This document shows, in pieces, positions 1-7,399 of a DNA stretch of 22,798 nt. The notes below the pieces were generated by a model. That model made no database searches and was not told the origin of the DNA. It saw only the letters and a program-made list of their open reading frames with translations. This stretch comes from Azoarcus sp. Its GTDB lineage: Bacteria > Pseudomonadota > Gammaproteobacteria > Burkholderiales > Rhodocyclaceae. The stretch lies in the NCBI GenBank assembly GCA_023230755.1, contig JALNWS010000047.1, positions 1 through 22,798 of the forward strand, read 5' to 3'. Position numbers and translations under genes: made by a program. Every line of letters begins with the position of its first letter. Position 1 is the first letter of the stretch.

Positions 1-74
1 AACTTCTGCAAAAACAACCGCTTTCTTGCCTCCACCCCGTTTCGCCAACTGCGTTTCGCGGTGAAGAGGTGCGC

Positions 75-102
75 ATTATAGACAACCCAAAAACTAATAC
101 AA
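75..102 (-). promoter_or_regulatory. Candidate strong sigma-70 promoter reading leftward, stable-RNA type
   Basis: On the minus strand a perfect TATAAT (80 down to 75) lies 16 bases after TTGTAT (102 down to 97). It is followed by a GC-rich discriminator (GCGCACC) and preceded by an A/T-rich stretch (about 103-137) that could act as an UP element. A perfect -10, GC-rich discriminator and A/T-rich upstream DNA are typical of rRNA and tRNA promoters under stringent control. The -35 is poor (3 of 6). The transcript would leave the window after about 65 bases, so its product is not visible; no tRNA or 16S sequence is present inside the window. Confidence 0.5.
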
Positions 103-121
103 GGGGAAAGTGAAAATAAAC

Positions 122-137
122 CGAAATTACCCTTTCG
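122..137 (-). terminator. Weak candidate terminator after the PilZ-like gene
   Basis: Read on the minus strand, CGAAA and TTTCG form a 5-bp stem with a 6-base loop, followed by GTTTATTTT. It begins 16 bases after the stop codon at 154. The stem is short and AT-rich, so it may be part of the A/T-rich upstream DNA of the leftward promoter instead. Confidence 0.25.
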
Positions 138-153
138 ATTCACTCAGAACGGT

Positions 154-1542
154 TCAGAGAGCCTGATAGGCACGAAGCTCGAACCCCTGCCCTGACATCA
201 ATCCTTCCAGTTGCTTCAGCTTAGATACATGCCCCCCCGCATTCACGAACAGGGGTGCGCCTTCACGCAGCACCCCCACGGGAGCGATGACACGAACTGC
301 TTCGCCCCGCTGCACAGGGTCACAAAAAAACAGATCTGTCGGGACGCGCCCATCATCGACCCTCACCAATTCAGGACGGACCGACAGCGTTTCGATACCA
401 ACCTCGGCATCATTCTTTGCGAAACGCACACGGCGGACGACACCCAGATGCCAGTTCGACCCGTCCGCAGGGCGAAACGCAATCAACTCTCCAGACTCAG
501 GGATGGACTCAGCCTCTTCTTTATAGATCAACGCCCCGACCCCCCCCCGACTCAGATCGGTAATAAGCCAGGCCCGGTTGGTCAGTTCCCCCCTGGCCTC
601 GAACAGGCTCTTGACGTTGACATATCCACGCACGACAAGCAACTGTCCGTCAACGAGGTGCCGCCGGAAGCGCCTTACAGGCGGCCGAGTCGACCAATGG
701 CGGCGCAGATGCACGGCCGCATCCCGCAGCAGGCGCGGATCATGGCCGGCAAGCACCGGCGGCAGAACCCCCCTGATCAACTGCCCATGAAGTTCGGCGA
801 GAAATTCGGTTGCGCCTGCTGGATGAAAGTACCAGCCAGGCGCTGCGAAAGCACGCGACAGTCGGACCGGTATCGGAGACGTTGGCGGGTTCACCGCATA
901 GAGGGCGCCTTGCGGATCACCGAGCCGCATCACCAGAAATGGCAGAACCAGATCGACGAGGCGGCACACCCCCACAGCCCCGGCCTGCGGCAACTGGTCG
1001 AGCGCAGCCGACTGATAGGCGATAGCACGGAGATACTCGCGGACCACGCCACCATCGTCCGCACTCGCCTGGACATTCGCGGCTTCAACCGAGTCTACGA
1101 ACAACTGCCCCAACAGTGCCCAGACATCAGCATCCGGGACGTGACGATCAACGAGTTCCCAGCGTACATATTGAGCGGCGATTCGGGCGAGCCCAAGCGA
1201 CACGTCCGGGGTCAGTCTGTCGTCCTGCCCGGCCACAAAAGCCTGATAGGCGGAAAACACCTCTCCAACAGATTCGCGCACGGCCCCGATCCACTGCCCC
1301 CAGTCCGCAGCTGAATTGAGGTCATCGCTCCGGACCACACTGAGCGGGACAGTCTCATTGATCGCCATGAAGAAATCGTCGATGAACGCGGCGATTTCGA
1401 CCGAGGCATCGGCGGGCAAATGCTCGGGGCGCAACTGGACACAAAGCACCTGTGCAGCTTCCTTGACGGCAGCAACGGGATCGCGATTCCGCGTGCGCCT
1501 CCCTCCCAAGGTAAAATCGAAGATGTCGCCCCTGCTTTTCAC
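154..1542 (-). CDS. Protein of unknown function with C-terminal PilZ-like domain
   Basis: A soluble-looking protein of 462 residues with no signal peptide and no clear membrane segment. The first 285 or so residues are helical in composition and unlike any family I recognise. The C-terminal part carries an RxxxR element (RRFRR, residues 290-294) and, about 35 residues later, DxSxxG (DLSRGG, 329-334), the two c-di-GMP-contacting motifs of PilZ domains; the spacing is long but a beta-rich stretch follows as expected. This suggests a cytoplasmic c-di-GMP-responsive protein, which is an inference. Start choice: GTG at 1542 has GGAGG (1550-1554) seven bases upstream, whereas the more upstream in-frame ATG at 1647 (497 residues) has none. 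A run of nine G lies inside the DLSRGG codons. It is divergent from thyA and has no operon partner in view. Confidence 0.75.
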   Translation of the reverse strand: MKSRGDIFDFTLGGRRTRNRDPVAAVKEAAQVLCVQLRPEHLPADASVEIAAFIDDFFMAINETVPLSVVRSDDLNSAADWGQWIGAVRESVGEVFSAYQAFVAGQDDRLTPDVSLGLARIAAQYVRWELVDRHVPDADVWALLGQLFVDSVEAANVQASADDGGVVREYLRAIAYQSAALDQLPQAGAVGVCRLVDLVLPFLVMRLGDPQGALYAVNPPTSPIPVRLSRAFAAPGWYFHPAGATEFLAELHGQLIRGVLPPVLAGHDPRLLRDAAVHLRRHWSTRPPVRRFRRHLVDGQLLVVRGYVNVKSLFEARGELTNRAWLITDLSRGGVGALIYKEEAESIPESGELIAFRPADGSNWHLGVVRRVRFAKNDAEVGIETLSVRPELVRVDDGRVPTDLFFCDPVQRGEAVRVIAPVGVLREGAPLFVNAGGHVSKLKQLEGLMSGQGFELRAYQAL

Positions 1543-1549
1543 TGCCTCT

Positions 1550-1554
1550 CCTCC
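1550..1554 (-). promoter_or_regulatory. Ribosome binding site that decides the PilZ-like gene start
   Basis: GGAGG on the minus strand, within GGAGGAGAGG, sits seven bases before the GTG at 1542. It is the only strong Shine-Dalgarno sequence near any of the possible starts (ATG 1647, ATG 1641, ATG 1572, GTG 1542). Confidence 0.6.
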
Positions 1555-1675
1555 AGCGCCATCGGCAAGCATGCATTCCTGCGTCACGACCTGCCCATGC
1601 GCATCATGCACCGCGCGCGGAATACCGTCACTCGCATACATACCCATTTGTCACAAAGTGTGCAAGACCTCGCTG

Positions 1676-1704
1676 CCGACAATCAGTCCGCCAGCGGGTA
1701 GAAT
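1676..1704 (+). promoter_or_regulatory. Candidate thyA-folA promoter
   Basis: CCGACA (1676-1681, 4 of 6 to the -35 consensus) and TAGAAT (1699-1704, 5 of 6 to the -10 consensus) are 17 bases apart. Transcription would start near 1711, leaving a leader of about 18 bases with GGAA eight bases before the thyA ATG. Confidence 0.45.
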
Positions 1705-1728
1705 CCGGAACTTTAACCGGAAACTGCC

Positions 1729-2523
1729 ATGAACCAATACCTCGACCTGATGCGGCATGTGCTCGAGCATGGCGATCGCAAGACCGATCGGACCGGCACA
1801 GGCACGCTGTCCGTTTTCGGATGGCAGATGCGCTTCCCGCTCCACCAGGGCTTTCCGCTGCTCACGACCAAGAAGCTTCATACCCGCTCGATCATCCACG
1901 AATTGCTCTGGTTCCTGCAAGGCGACACGAACATCCGTTACCTGAAGGAAAACGGCGTCTCGATCTGGGACGAATGGGCAGATGAACGGGGCGACCTCGG
2001 CCCGGTATACGGAAAACAGTGGCGACGCTGGGAAACCGCAGATGGCCGCAGTATTGATCAGATCTCAAATCTGATCGAAGCCATCAGGCGCACCCCCGAC
2101 TCCCGCCGTCACCTGGTTTCTGCGTGGAACCCAGGCGAAGTCGACCAGATGGCGCTCCCGCCATGTCATGCCCTGTTCCAGTTCTACGTTGCGAACGGCA
2201 AACTCTCGTGCCAGCTGTACCAACGCAGCGCAGACATCTTTCTCGGGGTTCCCTTCAACATTGCGTCTTACGCGCTGCTGACGCTCATGGTGGCACAGGT
2301 TTGCGACCTCGAACCAGGCGACTTCATCTGGACCGGCGGGGACTGCCACCTGTACCTCAACCACCTCGAGCAAACCAAAGAACAGCTCTCCCGCACGCCT
2401 CGCGCCCTGCCCACACTGACGATCAACCCCGAGGTGAAGGATTTGTTCGCATTCCGCTTTGAAGATTTCACGCTAAGCGGCTACGACCCATACCCACACA
2501 TCAAGGCACCGGTCGCAATATGA
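1729..2523 (+). CDS. thyA: Thymidylate synthase
   Basis: Converts dUMP to dTMP in the cytoplasm, using 5,10-methylenetetrahydrofolate as carbon donor and reductant and releasing dihydrofolate. The protein has 264 residues, exactly the Escherichia coli length. Visible landmarks are the phosphate-binding Arg in DRTGTGT (R21), the cofactor and Trp segment IWDEW (79-83), the paired Arg in DSRRH (R126, R127), the catalytic cysteine in LPPCH (C146) and the nucleotide-binding segment QRSADIFLG (165-173). The C terminus ends APVAI, as in classical ThyA. GGAA lies eight bases before the ATG. The stop overlaps the folA start as ATGA, so the two are expected to be translationally coupled; FolA recycles the dihydrofolate made here. 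Confidence 0.98.
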   Translation: MNQYLDLMRHVLEHGDRKTDRTGTGTLSVFGWQMRFPLHQGFPLLTTKKLHTRSIIHELLWFLQGDTNIRYLKENGVSIWDEWADERGDLGPVYGKQWRRWETADGRSIDQISNLIEAIRRTPDSRRHLVSAWNPGEVDQMALPPCHALFQFYVANGKLSCQLYQRSADIFLGVPFNIASYALLTLMVAQVCDLEPGDFIWTGGDCHLYLNHLEQTKEQLSRTPRALPTLTINPEVKDLFAFRFEDFTLSGYDPYPHIKAPVAI

Positions 2524-3020
2524 GCACAACACCCGAAATCGTACTGATCGCTGCAGTCGCCCGCAACGGAGTCATCGGCCGCGAGAACGCACTCCCGTGG
2601 CGACTGAAGGCCGACCTTGCGCACTTCAAGGCGGCCACGACCGGGCACCCAGTGCTCATGGGCAGAAAAACCTGGGAGTCACTCGGCCGCCCCTTGCCTG
2701 GACGTCGCAACGTGGTCATTACGCGCAACCCGGACTACGTTGCAGAAGGCGCCGAAGTCCACCCCGATCCCGCCAGCGCGCTACGTGCGCTCGAGGGCAT
2801 GCCACGGGTATTCGTGATTGGCGGCGCAGATATCTATTCACAGCTGCTGCCCATGGCCAATGTGCTAATGCTGACAGAAGTTGCTGCCGACGTGACGGGT
2901 GACGCACACTTCCCCGCTTTCGACCGCGAGCGCTTCCTTGAAACCAGCCGCACCGCGTGCAAGTCGGACGCAGACAATCAGCACGATTTCGACTTCGTCG
3001 AATACCGGCGAAAGTACTGA
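2520..3020 (+). CDS. folA: Dihydrofolate reductase
   Basis: NADPH-dependent reduction of dihydrofolate to tetrahydrofolate, closing the cycle opened by ThyA. The protein has 166 residues, normal for bacterial chromosomal enzymes. Motifs: the N-terminal strand and Met20-type loop ending NALPWRL (23-29), the active-site acid D32 (equivalent to E. coli D27), the NADPH-binding stretch GRKTWESLG (48-56) with the following RPLPGR, ITRN (67-70), and the conserved IGGADIY (100-106) glycine pair. The ATG at 2520 overlaps the thyA TGA by four bases. A strong bidirectional hairpin terminator follows 13 bases after the stop. Confidence 0.97.
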   Translation: MSTTPEIVLIAAVARNGVIGRENALPWRLKADLAHFKAATTGHPVLMGRKTWESLGRPLPGRRNVVITRNPDYVAEGAEVHPDPASALRALEGMPRVFVIGGADIYSQLLPMANVLMLTEVAADVTGDAHFPAFDRERFLETSRTACKSDADNQHDFDFVEYRRKY

Positions 3021-3033
3021 ACAAACACTGGAC

Positions 3034-3065
3034 AGCAAAAGGGCCGCAGATGCGGCCCTTTTGCT
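3034..3065. terminator. Bidirectional rho-independent terminator between folA and the decarboxylase
   Basis: A perfect 15-bp inverted repeat, AGCAAAAGGGCCGCA against TGCGGCCCTTTTGCT, with a two-base centre. The G/C core is flanked by A4 on the left and T4 on the right, so it works as a terminator for folA on the plus strand and for the convergent decarboxylase on the minus strand, whose stop is 24 bases away. Confidence 0.9.
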
Positions 3066-3089
3066 GACTTGCTCGAATAACGCTGCGAC

Positions 3090-5336
3090 TCAGTCCAGAT
3101 GGACGCAGTCGACACAGTAGCGGCCATCCTCGCTCTTCACCAAGCCGTGGATATCGGTCTCGAATCCGGGAAAACGACCGTTCAAATCGCGCGCGAAGCG
3201 CAAATAGCGCACGATTGTCGCGTTGAAGCGTTCACCGGGGATCAACAGCGGGATACCCGGCGGATATGGCGTAAGCAGTATGGCTGTCACACGCCCCTCA
3301 AGCTCCTCGATCAACACGCGATCAATCTCACGGTGCGCCATCTTCGCGAAGGCATCGGTCGGCTTCATCGCCGGCACCATGTCCGACAGATACATCTCGG
3401 TGGTCAGCCGCGCAATATCGCGCTCCTTGTAGAAGGAGTGGATCTCGTTGCACAGATCCTTCAGCCCGACACGCTCATAGAGCGGGTGCTTGGCGATGAA
3501 CTCGGGCATCACTCTCCACAGGGGCTGATTGCGGTCGTAGTCATCCTTGAACTGCTGCAATTCGGTCACCATGGTGTTCCAGCGCCCCTTGGTGATACCG
3601 ATCGTAAACATGATGAAGAAGGAGTACAGACCGGTCTTCTCCACGATAATGCCGTGCTCGGCCAGATACTTGGTCACGATCGCAGCGGGAATCCCCGTGT
3701 GATCGGAGAAGTCGCCCTCCATGTCCAGTCCCGGCGTGATGATCGTCGCCTTGATCGGATCGAGCATGTTGAAGCCCGGCGCCAGATCCCCGAAACCGTG
3801 CCAGCGATCGCCGGCGTTCAGCATCCAGTCCTCGCGCTCACCCAGACCTTCTTCGGCAAGGTACTCCGGCCCCCAGACCTTGAACCACCAGTCTGCGTCA
3901 CCAAACTCGGCGTCCACCTTGCGCATCGCGCGCCGGAACTCCACCGCTTCGGATAGCGACTCGTTCACCAGCGCGGGGCCTCCCGGCGACTCCATCATTG
4001 CCGCCGCAACGTCGCACGAGGCGATGATCGCGTACTGTGGCGACGTCGAGGTGTGCATCAGATAGGCCTCATTGAAGACATCGCGGTCCAGCTTCCTGGT
4101 CTCCGAGTCCTGCACCAGGATCTGCGAAGCTTGTGACAGGCCGGCGAGCAGTTTGTGCGTGGACTGGGTGGAGAACACCATCGATTCCTTGCAGCGCTGC
4201 CGCCCCTCGCCGATGGCGTGATAATCCCCATAGAAGTCGTGGAACGCCGCATGCGGCAGCCAGGCCTCGTCAAAATGCAGCGTGTCGATCTGACCGTCCA
4301 GCATCTCCTTGATGGTCTCGACGTTGTACACAACGCCGTCGTAGGTCGACTGGGTGATGGTCAGGATCCGCGGTTTCTTGTTCTTGGCCTCGCGCGCAAA
4401 CGGATTGGCCTCGATCTTGCGCTGGATCGTCTCCATCGAGAATTCTTCGAGGGAGATCGGCCCGATGATTCCGTAGTGGTTTCGCGTCGGCGTCAGGAAC
4501 ACCGGCACTGCCCCCGTCATGATGATCGAGTGCAGGATGGATTTGTGGCAGTTGCGATCAACCACCACGATGTCCCCTGGCGCAACCGTGGTGTGCCAGA
4601 CCATTTTGTTCGACGTCGATGTCCCGTTGGTGACGAAATAAAGGTGATCGCAATTGAAGATGCGAGCCGCGTTGCGCTCTGATGCTGCCACTGGTCCGGT
4701 GTGATCGAGCAACTGACCCAGTTCATCGACTGCGTTGCACACGTCCGCACGCAACATGTTCTCACCGAAGAACTGGTGGAACATCTGGCCAACAGGACTC
4801 TTCAGGAATGCCACACCGCCCGAATGCCCCGGGCAGTGCCACGAGTAGGAACTGTCCGCTGCGTAATGGACCAGTGCCCGAAAGAACGGAGGGGACAGCG
4901 ATTCGAGATAATTGCGCGCCTCGCGCACAACATAGCGGGCGATAAACTCCGGCGTATCCTCGAACATGTGAATGAAGCCGTGCATTTCTCGCAGCACATC
5001 ATTCGGGATATGCCGTGCAGTACGCGTTTCGCCATGCAGAAAGATCGGGATAGCGGCGTTGCGGAAACGGATCTCTTCGACGAAGGCGCGCAATCCGGAG
5101 ATCGCCTCGGCCGCAGCCTCGGGAGAGCAGAACTCCTCATCGTCGATGGACAGGATGAAGGCCGAACCACGGCTCTGTTGCTGGGCAAACGAGGTCAGGT
5201 CACCGTAACTGGTCACACCCAGCACTTCGACACCTTCACCCTCGATGGCTTTCGCAAGCGCCCGGATACCCAGGCCCGACGTATTCTCGGAACGGAAATC
5301 CTCATCGATGATGATGATCGGAAAATGGAATCGCAT
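3090..5336 (-). CDS. PLP-dependent Orn/Lys/Arg decarboxylase (AdiA/LdcC family)
   Basis: Decarboxylates a basic amino acid to a polyamine or diamine (agmatine, cadaverine or putrescine). The protein has 748 residues, closest in length and wording to biodegradative arginine decarboxylase AdiA, but the substrate cannot be fixed by eye. The order is an N-terminal wing domain (about 1-125), the PLP-binding fold with PGHSGG (169-174), VVDRNCHKS (258-266), HFDEAW (354-359) and STHK (392-395, the PLP lysine at 395), then the C-terminal domain with PYPPGIP. Start: ATG 5336 has GGAGG (5345-5349) at eight bases. The open frame continues to a GTG at 5471, but that extension would cover the dcd terminator and reads like non-coding DNA. 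The gene stands alone between two terminators and may have its own promoter. Confidence 0.93.
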   Translation of the reverse strand: MRFHFPIIIIDEDFRSENTSGLGIRALAKAIEGEGVEVLGVTSYGDLTSFAQQQSRGSAFILSIDDEEFCSPEAAAEAISGLRAFVEEIRFRNAAIPIFLHGETRTARHIPNDVLREMHGFIHMFEDTPEFIARYVVREARNYLESLSPPFFRALVHYAADSSYSWHCPGHSGGVAFLKSPVGQMFHQFFGENMLRADVCNAVDELGQLLDHTGPVAASERNAARIFNCDHLYFVTNGTSTSNKMVWHTTVAPGDIVVVDRNCHKSILHSIIMTGAVPVFLTPTRNHYGIIGPISLEEFSMETIQRKIEANPFAREAKNKKPRILTITQSTYDGVVYNVETIKEMLDGQIDTLHFDEAWLPHAAFHDFYGDYHAIGEGRQRCKESMVFSTQSTHKLLAGLSQASQILVQDSETRKLDRDVFNEAYLMHTSTSPQYAIIASCDVAAAMMESPGGPALVNESLSEAVEFRRAMRKVDAEFGDADWWFKVWGPEYLAEEGLGEREDWMLNAGDRWHGFGDLAPGFNMLDPIKATIITPGLDMEGDFSDHTGIPAAIVTKYLAEHGIIVEKTGLYSFFIMFTIGITKGRWNTMVTELQQFKDDYDRNQPLWRVMPEFIAKHPLYERVGLKDLCNEIHSFYKERDIARLTTEMYLSDMVPAMKPTDAFAKMAHREIDRVLIEELEGRVTAILLTPYPPGIPLLIPGERFNATIVRYLRFARDLNGRFPGFETDIHGLVKSEDGRYCVDCVHLD

Positions 5337-5344
5337 CCTTCTGG

Positions 5345-5349
5345 CCTCC
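5345..5349 (-). promoter_or_regulatory. Ribosome binding site that decides the decarboxylase start
   Basis: GGAGG on the minus strand lies eight bases before the ATG at 5336. It supports the 748-residue form over the 793-residue open frame. Confidence 0.7.
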
Positions 5350-5409
5350 AACGCGGCGCATCTGCGGGCAAACGAGGATGGTACCCCGTCTATCATTTCC
5401 CGCTCGTTA

Positions 5410-5423
5410 CCGGACATGTCCGG
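5410..5423. promoter_or_regulatory. Perfect 14-bp palindrome upstream of the decarboxylase
   Basis: CCGGACATGTCCGG is fully self-complementary. It sits 73 bases ahead of the decarboxylase ATG and just beyond the T-rich tail of the dcd terminator, in the only non-coding DNA that could hold a decarboxylase promoter. It could be an operator for a dimeric regulator, but no regulator is encoded nearby. Confidence 0.35.
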
Positions 5424-5452
5424 AAAAGACAAAAGGGCCGTCAGACGGCCCT
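5424..5452 (-). terminator. Rho-independent terminator of dcd
   Basis: On the minus strand AGGGCCG(TC) and (GA)CGGCCCT form a 7 to 9-bp stem (5434-5452) followed by TTTTGTCTTTT. It lies 27 bases after the dcd stop at 5480 and inside the false N-terminal extension of the decarboxylase frame. Confidence 0.85.
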
Positions 5453-5479
5453 GTTCATTGCATTCATTCACGACCAGAC

Positions 5480-6046
5480 TCAGATCTTTGGCAGGGTAAC
5501 GCCCGTCTGGCCAAAGTACTTGCCGCCACGATCCTTGTACGACGTACCGCAGACTTCGTCGGACTCGAAGAACAGCATCTGAGCGATGCCCTCGTTGGCG
5601 TAGATTTTGGCGGGCAGAGGGGTGGTATTAGAGAACTCGAGCGTAACGTGCCCTTCCCACTCAGGCTCAAGCGGCGTGACGTTCACGATGATGCCGCAAC
5701 GCGCATAGGTACTCTTGCCCAGGCACACGGTCAGCACACTGCGCGGGATACGGAAATACTCGACCGTGCGTGCAAGCGCGAATGAGTTCGGCGGAATGAT
5801 GCAGACGTCACCGGAAAAATCGACGAAGTTGCGTGCGTCGAAATCCTTGGGGTCGACGATGGTCGAGTTGATGTTGGTAAAAATCTTGAATTCATTGGCA
5901 CACCGGACATCATAGCCGTAGCTTGAGGTTCCGTAGGACACAATCTTGCCGCCCTCATTGACCCGCACCAGATCCGGCGCAAAAGGCTCAATCATGCCGT
6001 GCTGTTCGGCCATGCGGCGGATCCACTTATCGGACTTGATGGACAT
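5480..6046 (-). CDS. dcd: dCTP deaminase
   Basis: Deaminates dCTP to dUTP, the main source of dUMP for thymidylate synthase in Gram-negative bacteria; a homotrimer or hexamer of the dUTPase fold. The protein has 188 residues, the normal family length. Motifs: SSYGYDVR (41-48), FVDF followed by IIPPNSFALA (83-92), the nucleotide-binding GKSTYAR (110-116; S112 and R116 match E. coli S111 and R115), EPEWEGHVTLE (127-137) with the catalytic glutamate E137, and the C-terminal GGKYFGQTG lid. AGGAAA lies about nine bases before the ATG. It is 106 bases after apbC on the same strand and ends with its own terminator. The link to thyA-folA earlier in the window is by pathway, not by operon. Confidence 0.97.
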   Translation of the reverse strand: MSIKSDKWIRRMAEQHGMIEPFAPDLVRVNEGGKIVSYGTSSYGYDVRCANEFKIFTNINSTIVDPKDFDARNFVDFSGDVCIIPPNSFALARTVEYFRIPRSVLTVCLGKSTYARCGIIVNVTPLEPEWEGHVTLEFSNTTPLPAKIYANEGIAQMLFFESDEVCGTSYKDRGGKYFGQTGVTLPKI

Positions 6047-6152
6047 GAGGCAAATTTCCTGTGCGGCCAGCCGGAGAGTCCGGCATCGAAAAATCCGCGT
6101 AGTTTAGGGCAAGCGCCGCCGATGCGAAAGCAAGCAGCGGCGCAAATTTTCG

Positions 6153-7244
6153 TCAGGTATTCTGAATCACGATATTCGGAAACTTGTGCGTCATGTCCTT
6201 GGACTTCTCCGCGATACTGACCGCCACTTTGCGGGCTATCGACCTGTAAGTTTCGGCAATGCGCCCGTCCGGGTCAGATACCACCGTCGGGGCGCCCTCG
6301 TCGGCCTCCTGGCGGATCTGTATGTCGAGTGGCAGGGCACCAAGAAACGGAATGCCATAGTCGTCACACATCGACTGGCCACCACCCGCACCGAAAATAT
6401 GTTCCTCGTGACCGCACTTCGAACAGATGTGGATGCTCATGTTCTCGACGACACCCAGAATGGGCACACCGACCTTCTCGAACATTTTCAGCCCCTTGCG
6501 AGCGTCGAGCAAGGCAATATCCTGCGGCGTGGTCACGATCACTGCGCCAGTCACAGGCACGCTCTGCGACAGAGTGAGCTGGATGTCGCCGGTACCGGGC
6601 GGCATGTCGATCACCAGGTAGTCGAGATCCTGCCAGTGCGTCTCCTTCAGCATCTGGTTCAGCGCCTGAGTCGCCATCGGGCCACGCCACACCATTGGCG
6701 TATCGATATCGATCAGGAAACCAATGGACATCGCCTGCAGACCGTAAGCCTCGATCGGCTCCATGGTCTTGCCATCGAGCGACTCCGGACGACGGTCACC
6801 AATGCCCAGCATCTGCGGCTGTGACGGCCCGTAGATGTCCGCGTCGAGCATGCCGACCCTGGCCCCTTCGGCGGCGAGGGCCAGCGCCAGATTCACGGCA
6901 GTGGTACTCTTTCCCACCCCGCCCTTGCCCGATGCGATGGCAATGATGTTCTTCACTCCCGGCAGCAACTTCACCCCCTGCTGAACCGAATGCGCTACCA
7001 CCTTGCTGGACACCTCAATATCCACGCGACCCACGCCCGCCAAGCCGGACAAGGCCTCGCGCAACATCTGCCGGATCGGCTCATGCTGGCTCTTTGCCGG
7101 ATAGCCGAGCTCAACCTCAAAACGCACATCTGCGCCCGTGACCACCAGGTTTCGAACGCAGCGTGTCGAAACAAGATCCTTTCCGGTATTCGGATCGATG
7201 ACGGATTTCAGTGCTTCGGTAACGGCTTCCTGGGTCAGACTCAT
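6153..7244 (-). CDS. apbC: Mrp/ApbC-family iron-sulfur cluster carrier ATPase
   Basis: Cytoplasmic P-loop ATPase that binds and transfers [4Fe-4S] clusters to apo-proteins. The 363-residue protein has an N-terminal MIP18/DUF59 domain (about 5-85), then the deviant Walker A SGKGGVGKST (105-114), the switch segment DADIYGPSQP (134-143), the Walker B-like IDMPPGTGD (212-220) and the cluster-binding pair CSKC (274-277). Start: ATG 7244 has AAGGAA six bases upstream (7251-7256). The frame also contains an ATG at 7316, but the 24 extra residues look unlike the family and have no binding site. It is divergent from the OmpA-type lipoprotein and metG; mrp beside metG is a common proteobacterial order. 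Confidence 0.95.
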   Translation of the reverse strand: MSLTQEAVTEALKSVIDPNTGKDLVSTRCVRNLVVTGADVRFEVELGYPAKSQHEPIRQMLREALSGLAGVGRVDIEVSSKVVAHSVQQGVKLLPGVKNIIAIASGKGGVGKSTTAVNLALALAAEGARVGMLDADIYGPSQPQMLGIGDRRPESLDGKTMEPIEAYGLQAMSIGFLIDIDTPMVWRGPMATQALNQMLKETHWQDLDYLVIDMPPGTGDIQLTLSQSVPVTGAVIVTTPQDIALLDARKGLKMFEKVGVPILGVVENMSIHICSKCGHEEHIFGAGGGQSMCDDYGIPFLGALPLDIQIRQEADEGAPTVVSDPDGRIAETYRSIARKVAVSIAEKSKDMTHKFPNIVIQNT

Positions 7245-7295
7245 GTCAGCTTCCTTCAAGATCGGTCCATCCGCAAAACAGCGGGGTCGGGCGAA

Positions 7296-7323
7296 ATCAT
7301 ACCGGACACCGGGCATTCACTCA
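7296..7323 (-). promoter_or_regulatory. Weak candidate apbC promoter
   Basis: TATGAT on the minus strand (7301 to 7296, 5 of 6 to the -10 consensus) has TGAGTG 16 bases upstream, only 3 of 6. Its position, 52 bases before the ATG at 7244, supports the shorter apbC start. Confidence 0.3.
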
Positions 7324-7399
7324 CCCTCTCCGACGTCAGGGTTTCCGATTAACAAGATCCGGCCGATAATATTCATTTTTCATACCTGCGCACTGAATC

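Noticed and set aside
211..1314. Long plus-strand open frame (367 codons) opposite the PilZ-like gene
   Set aside because: It is antisense to a gene with a good ribosome binding site, has an Arg/Pro/His-rich composition typical of GC-driven shadow frames, and shows no recognisable domain.
6070..6084. GCCGGA-GAG-TCCGGC hairpin in the dcd leader
   Set aside because: The stem is only 6 bp and sits some 23 bases before the dcd start without touching the binding site; no known regulatory element is matched.
6113..6143. GCGCCGC...GCGGCGC inverted repeat between apbC and dcd
   Set aside because: On the minus strand, where it would have to work, no T tract follows and the loop is 17 bases, so I did not call a terminator; it may only be a GC-rich coincidence.
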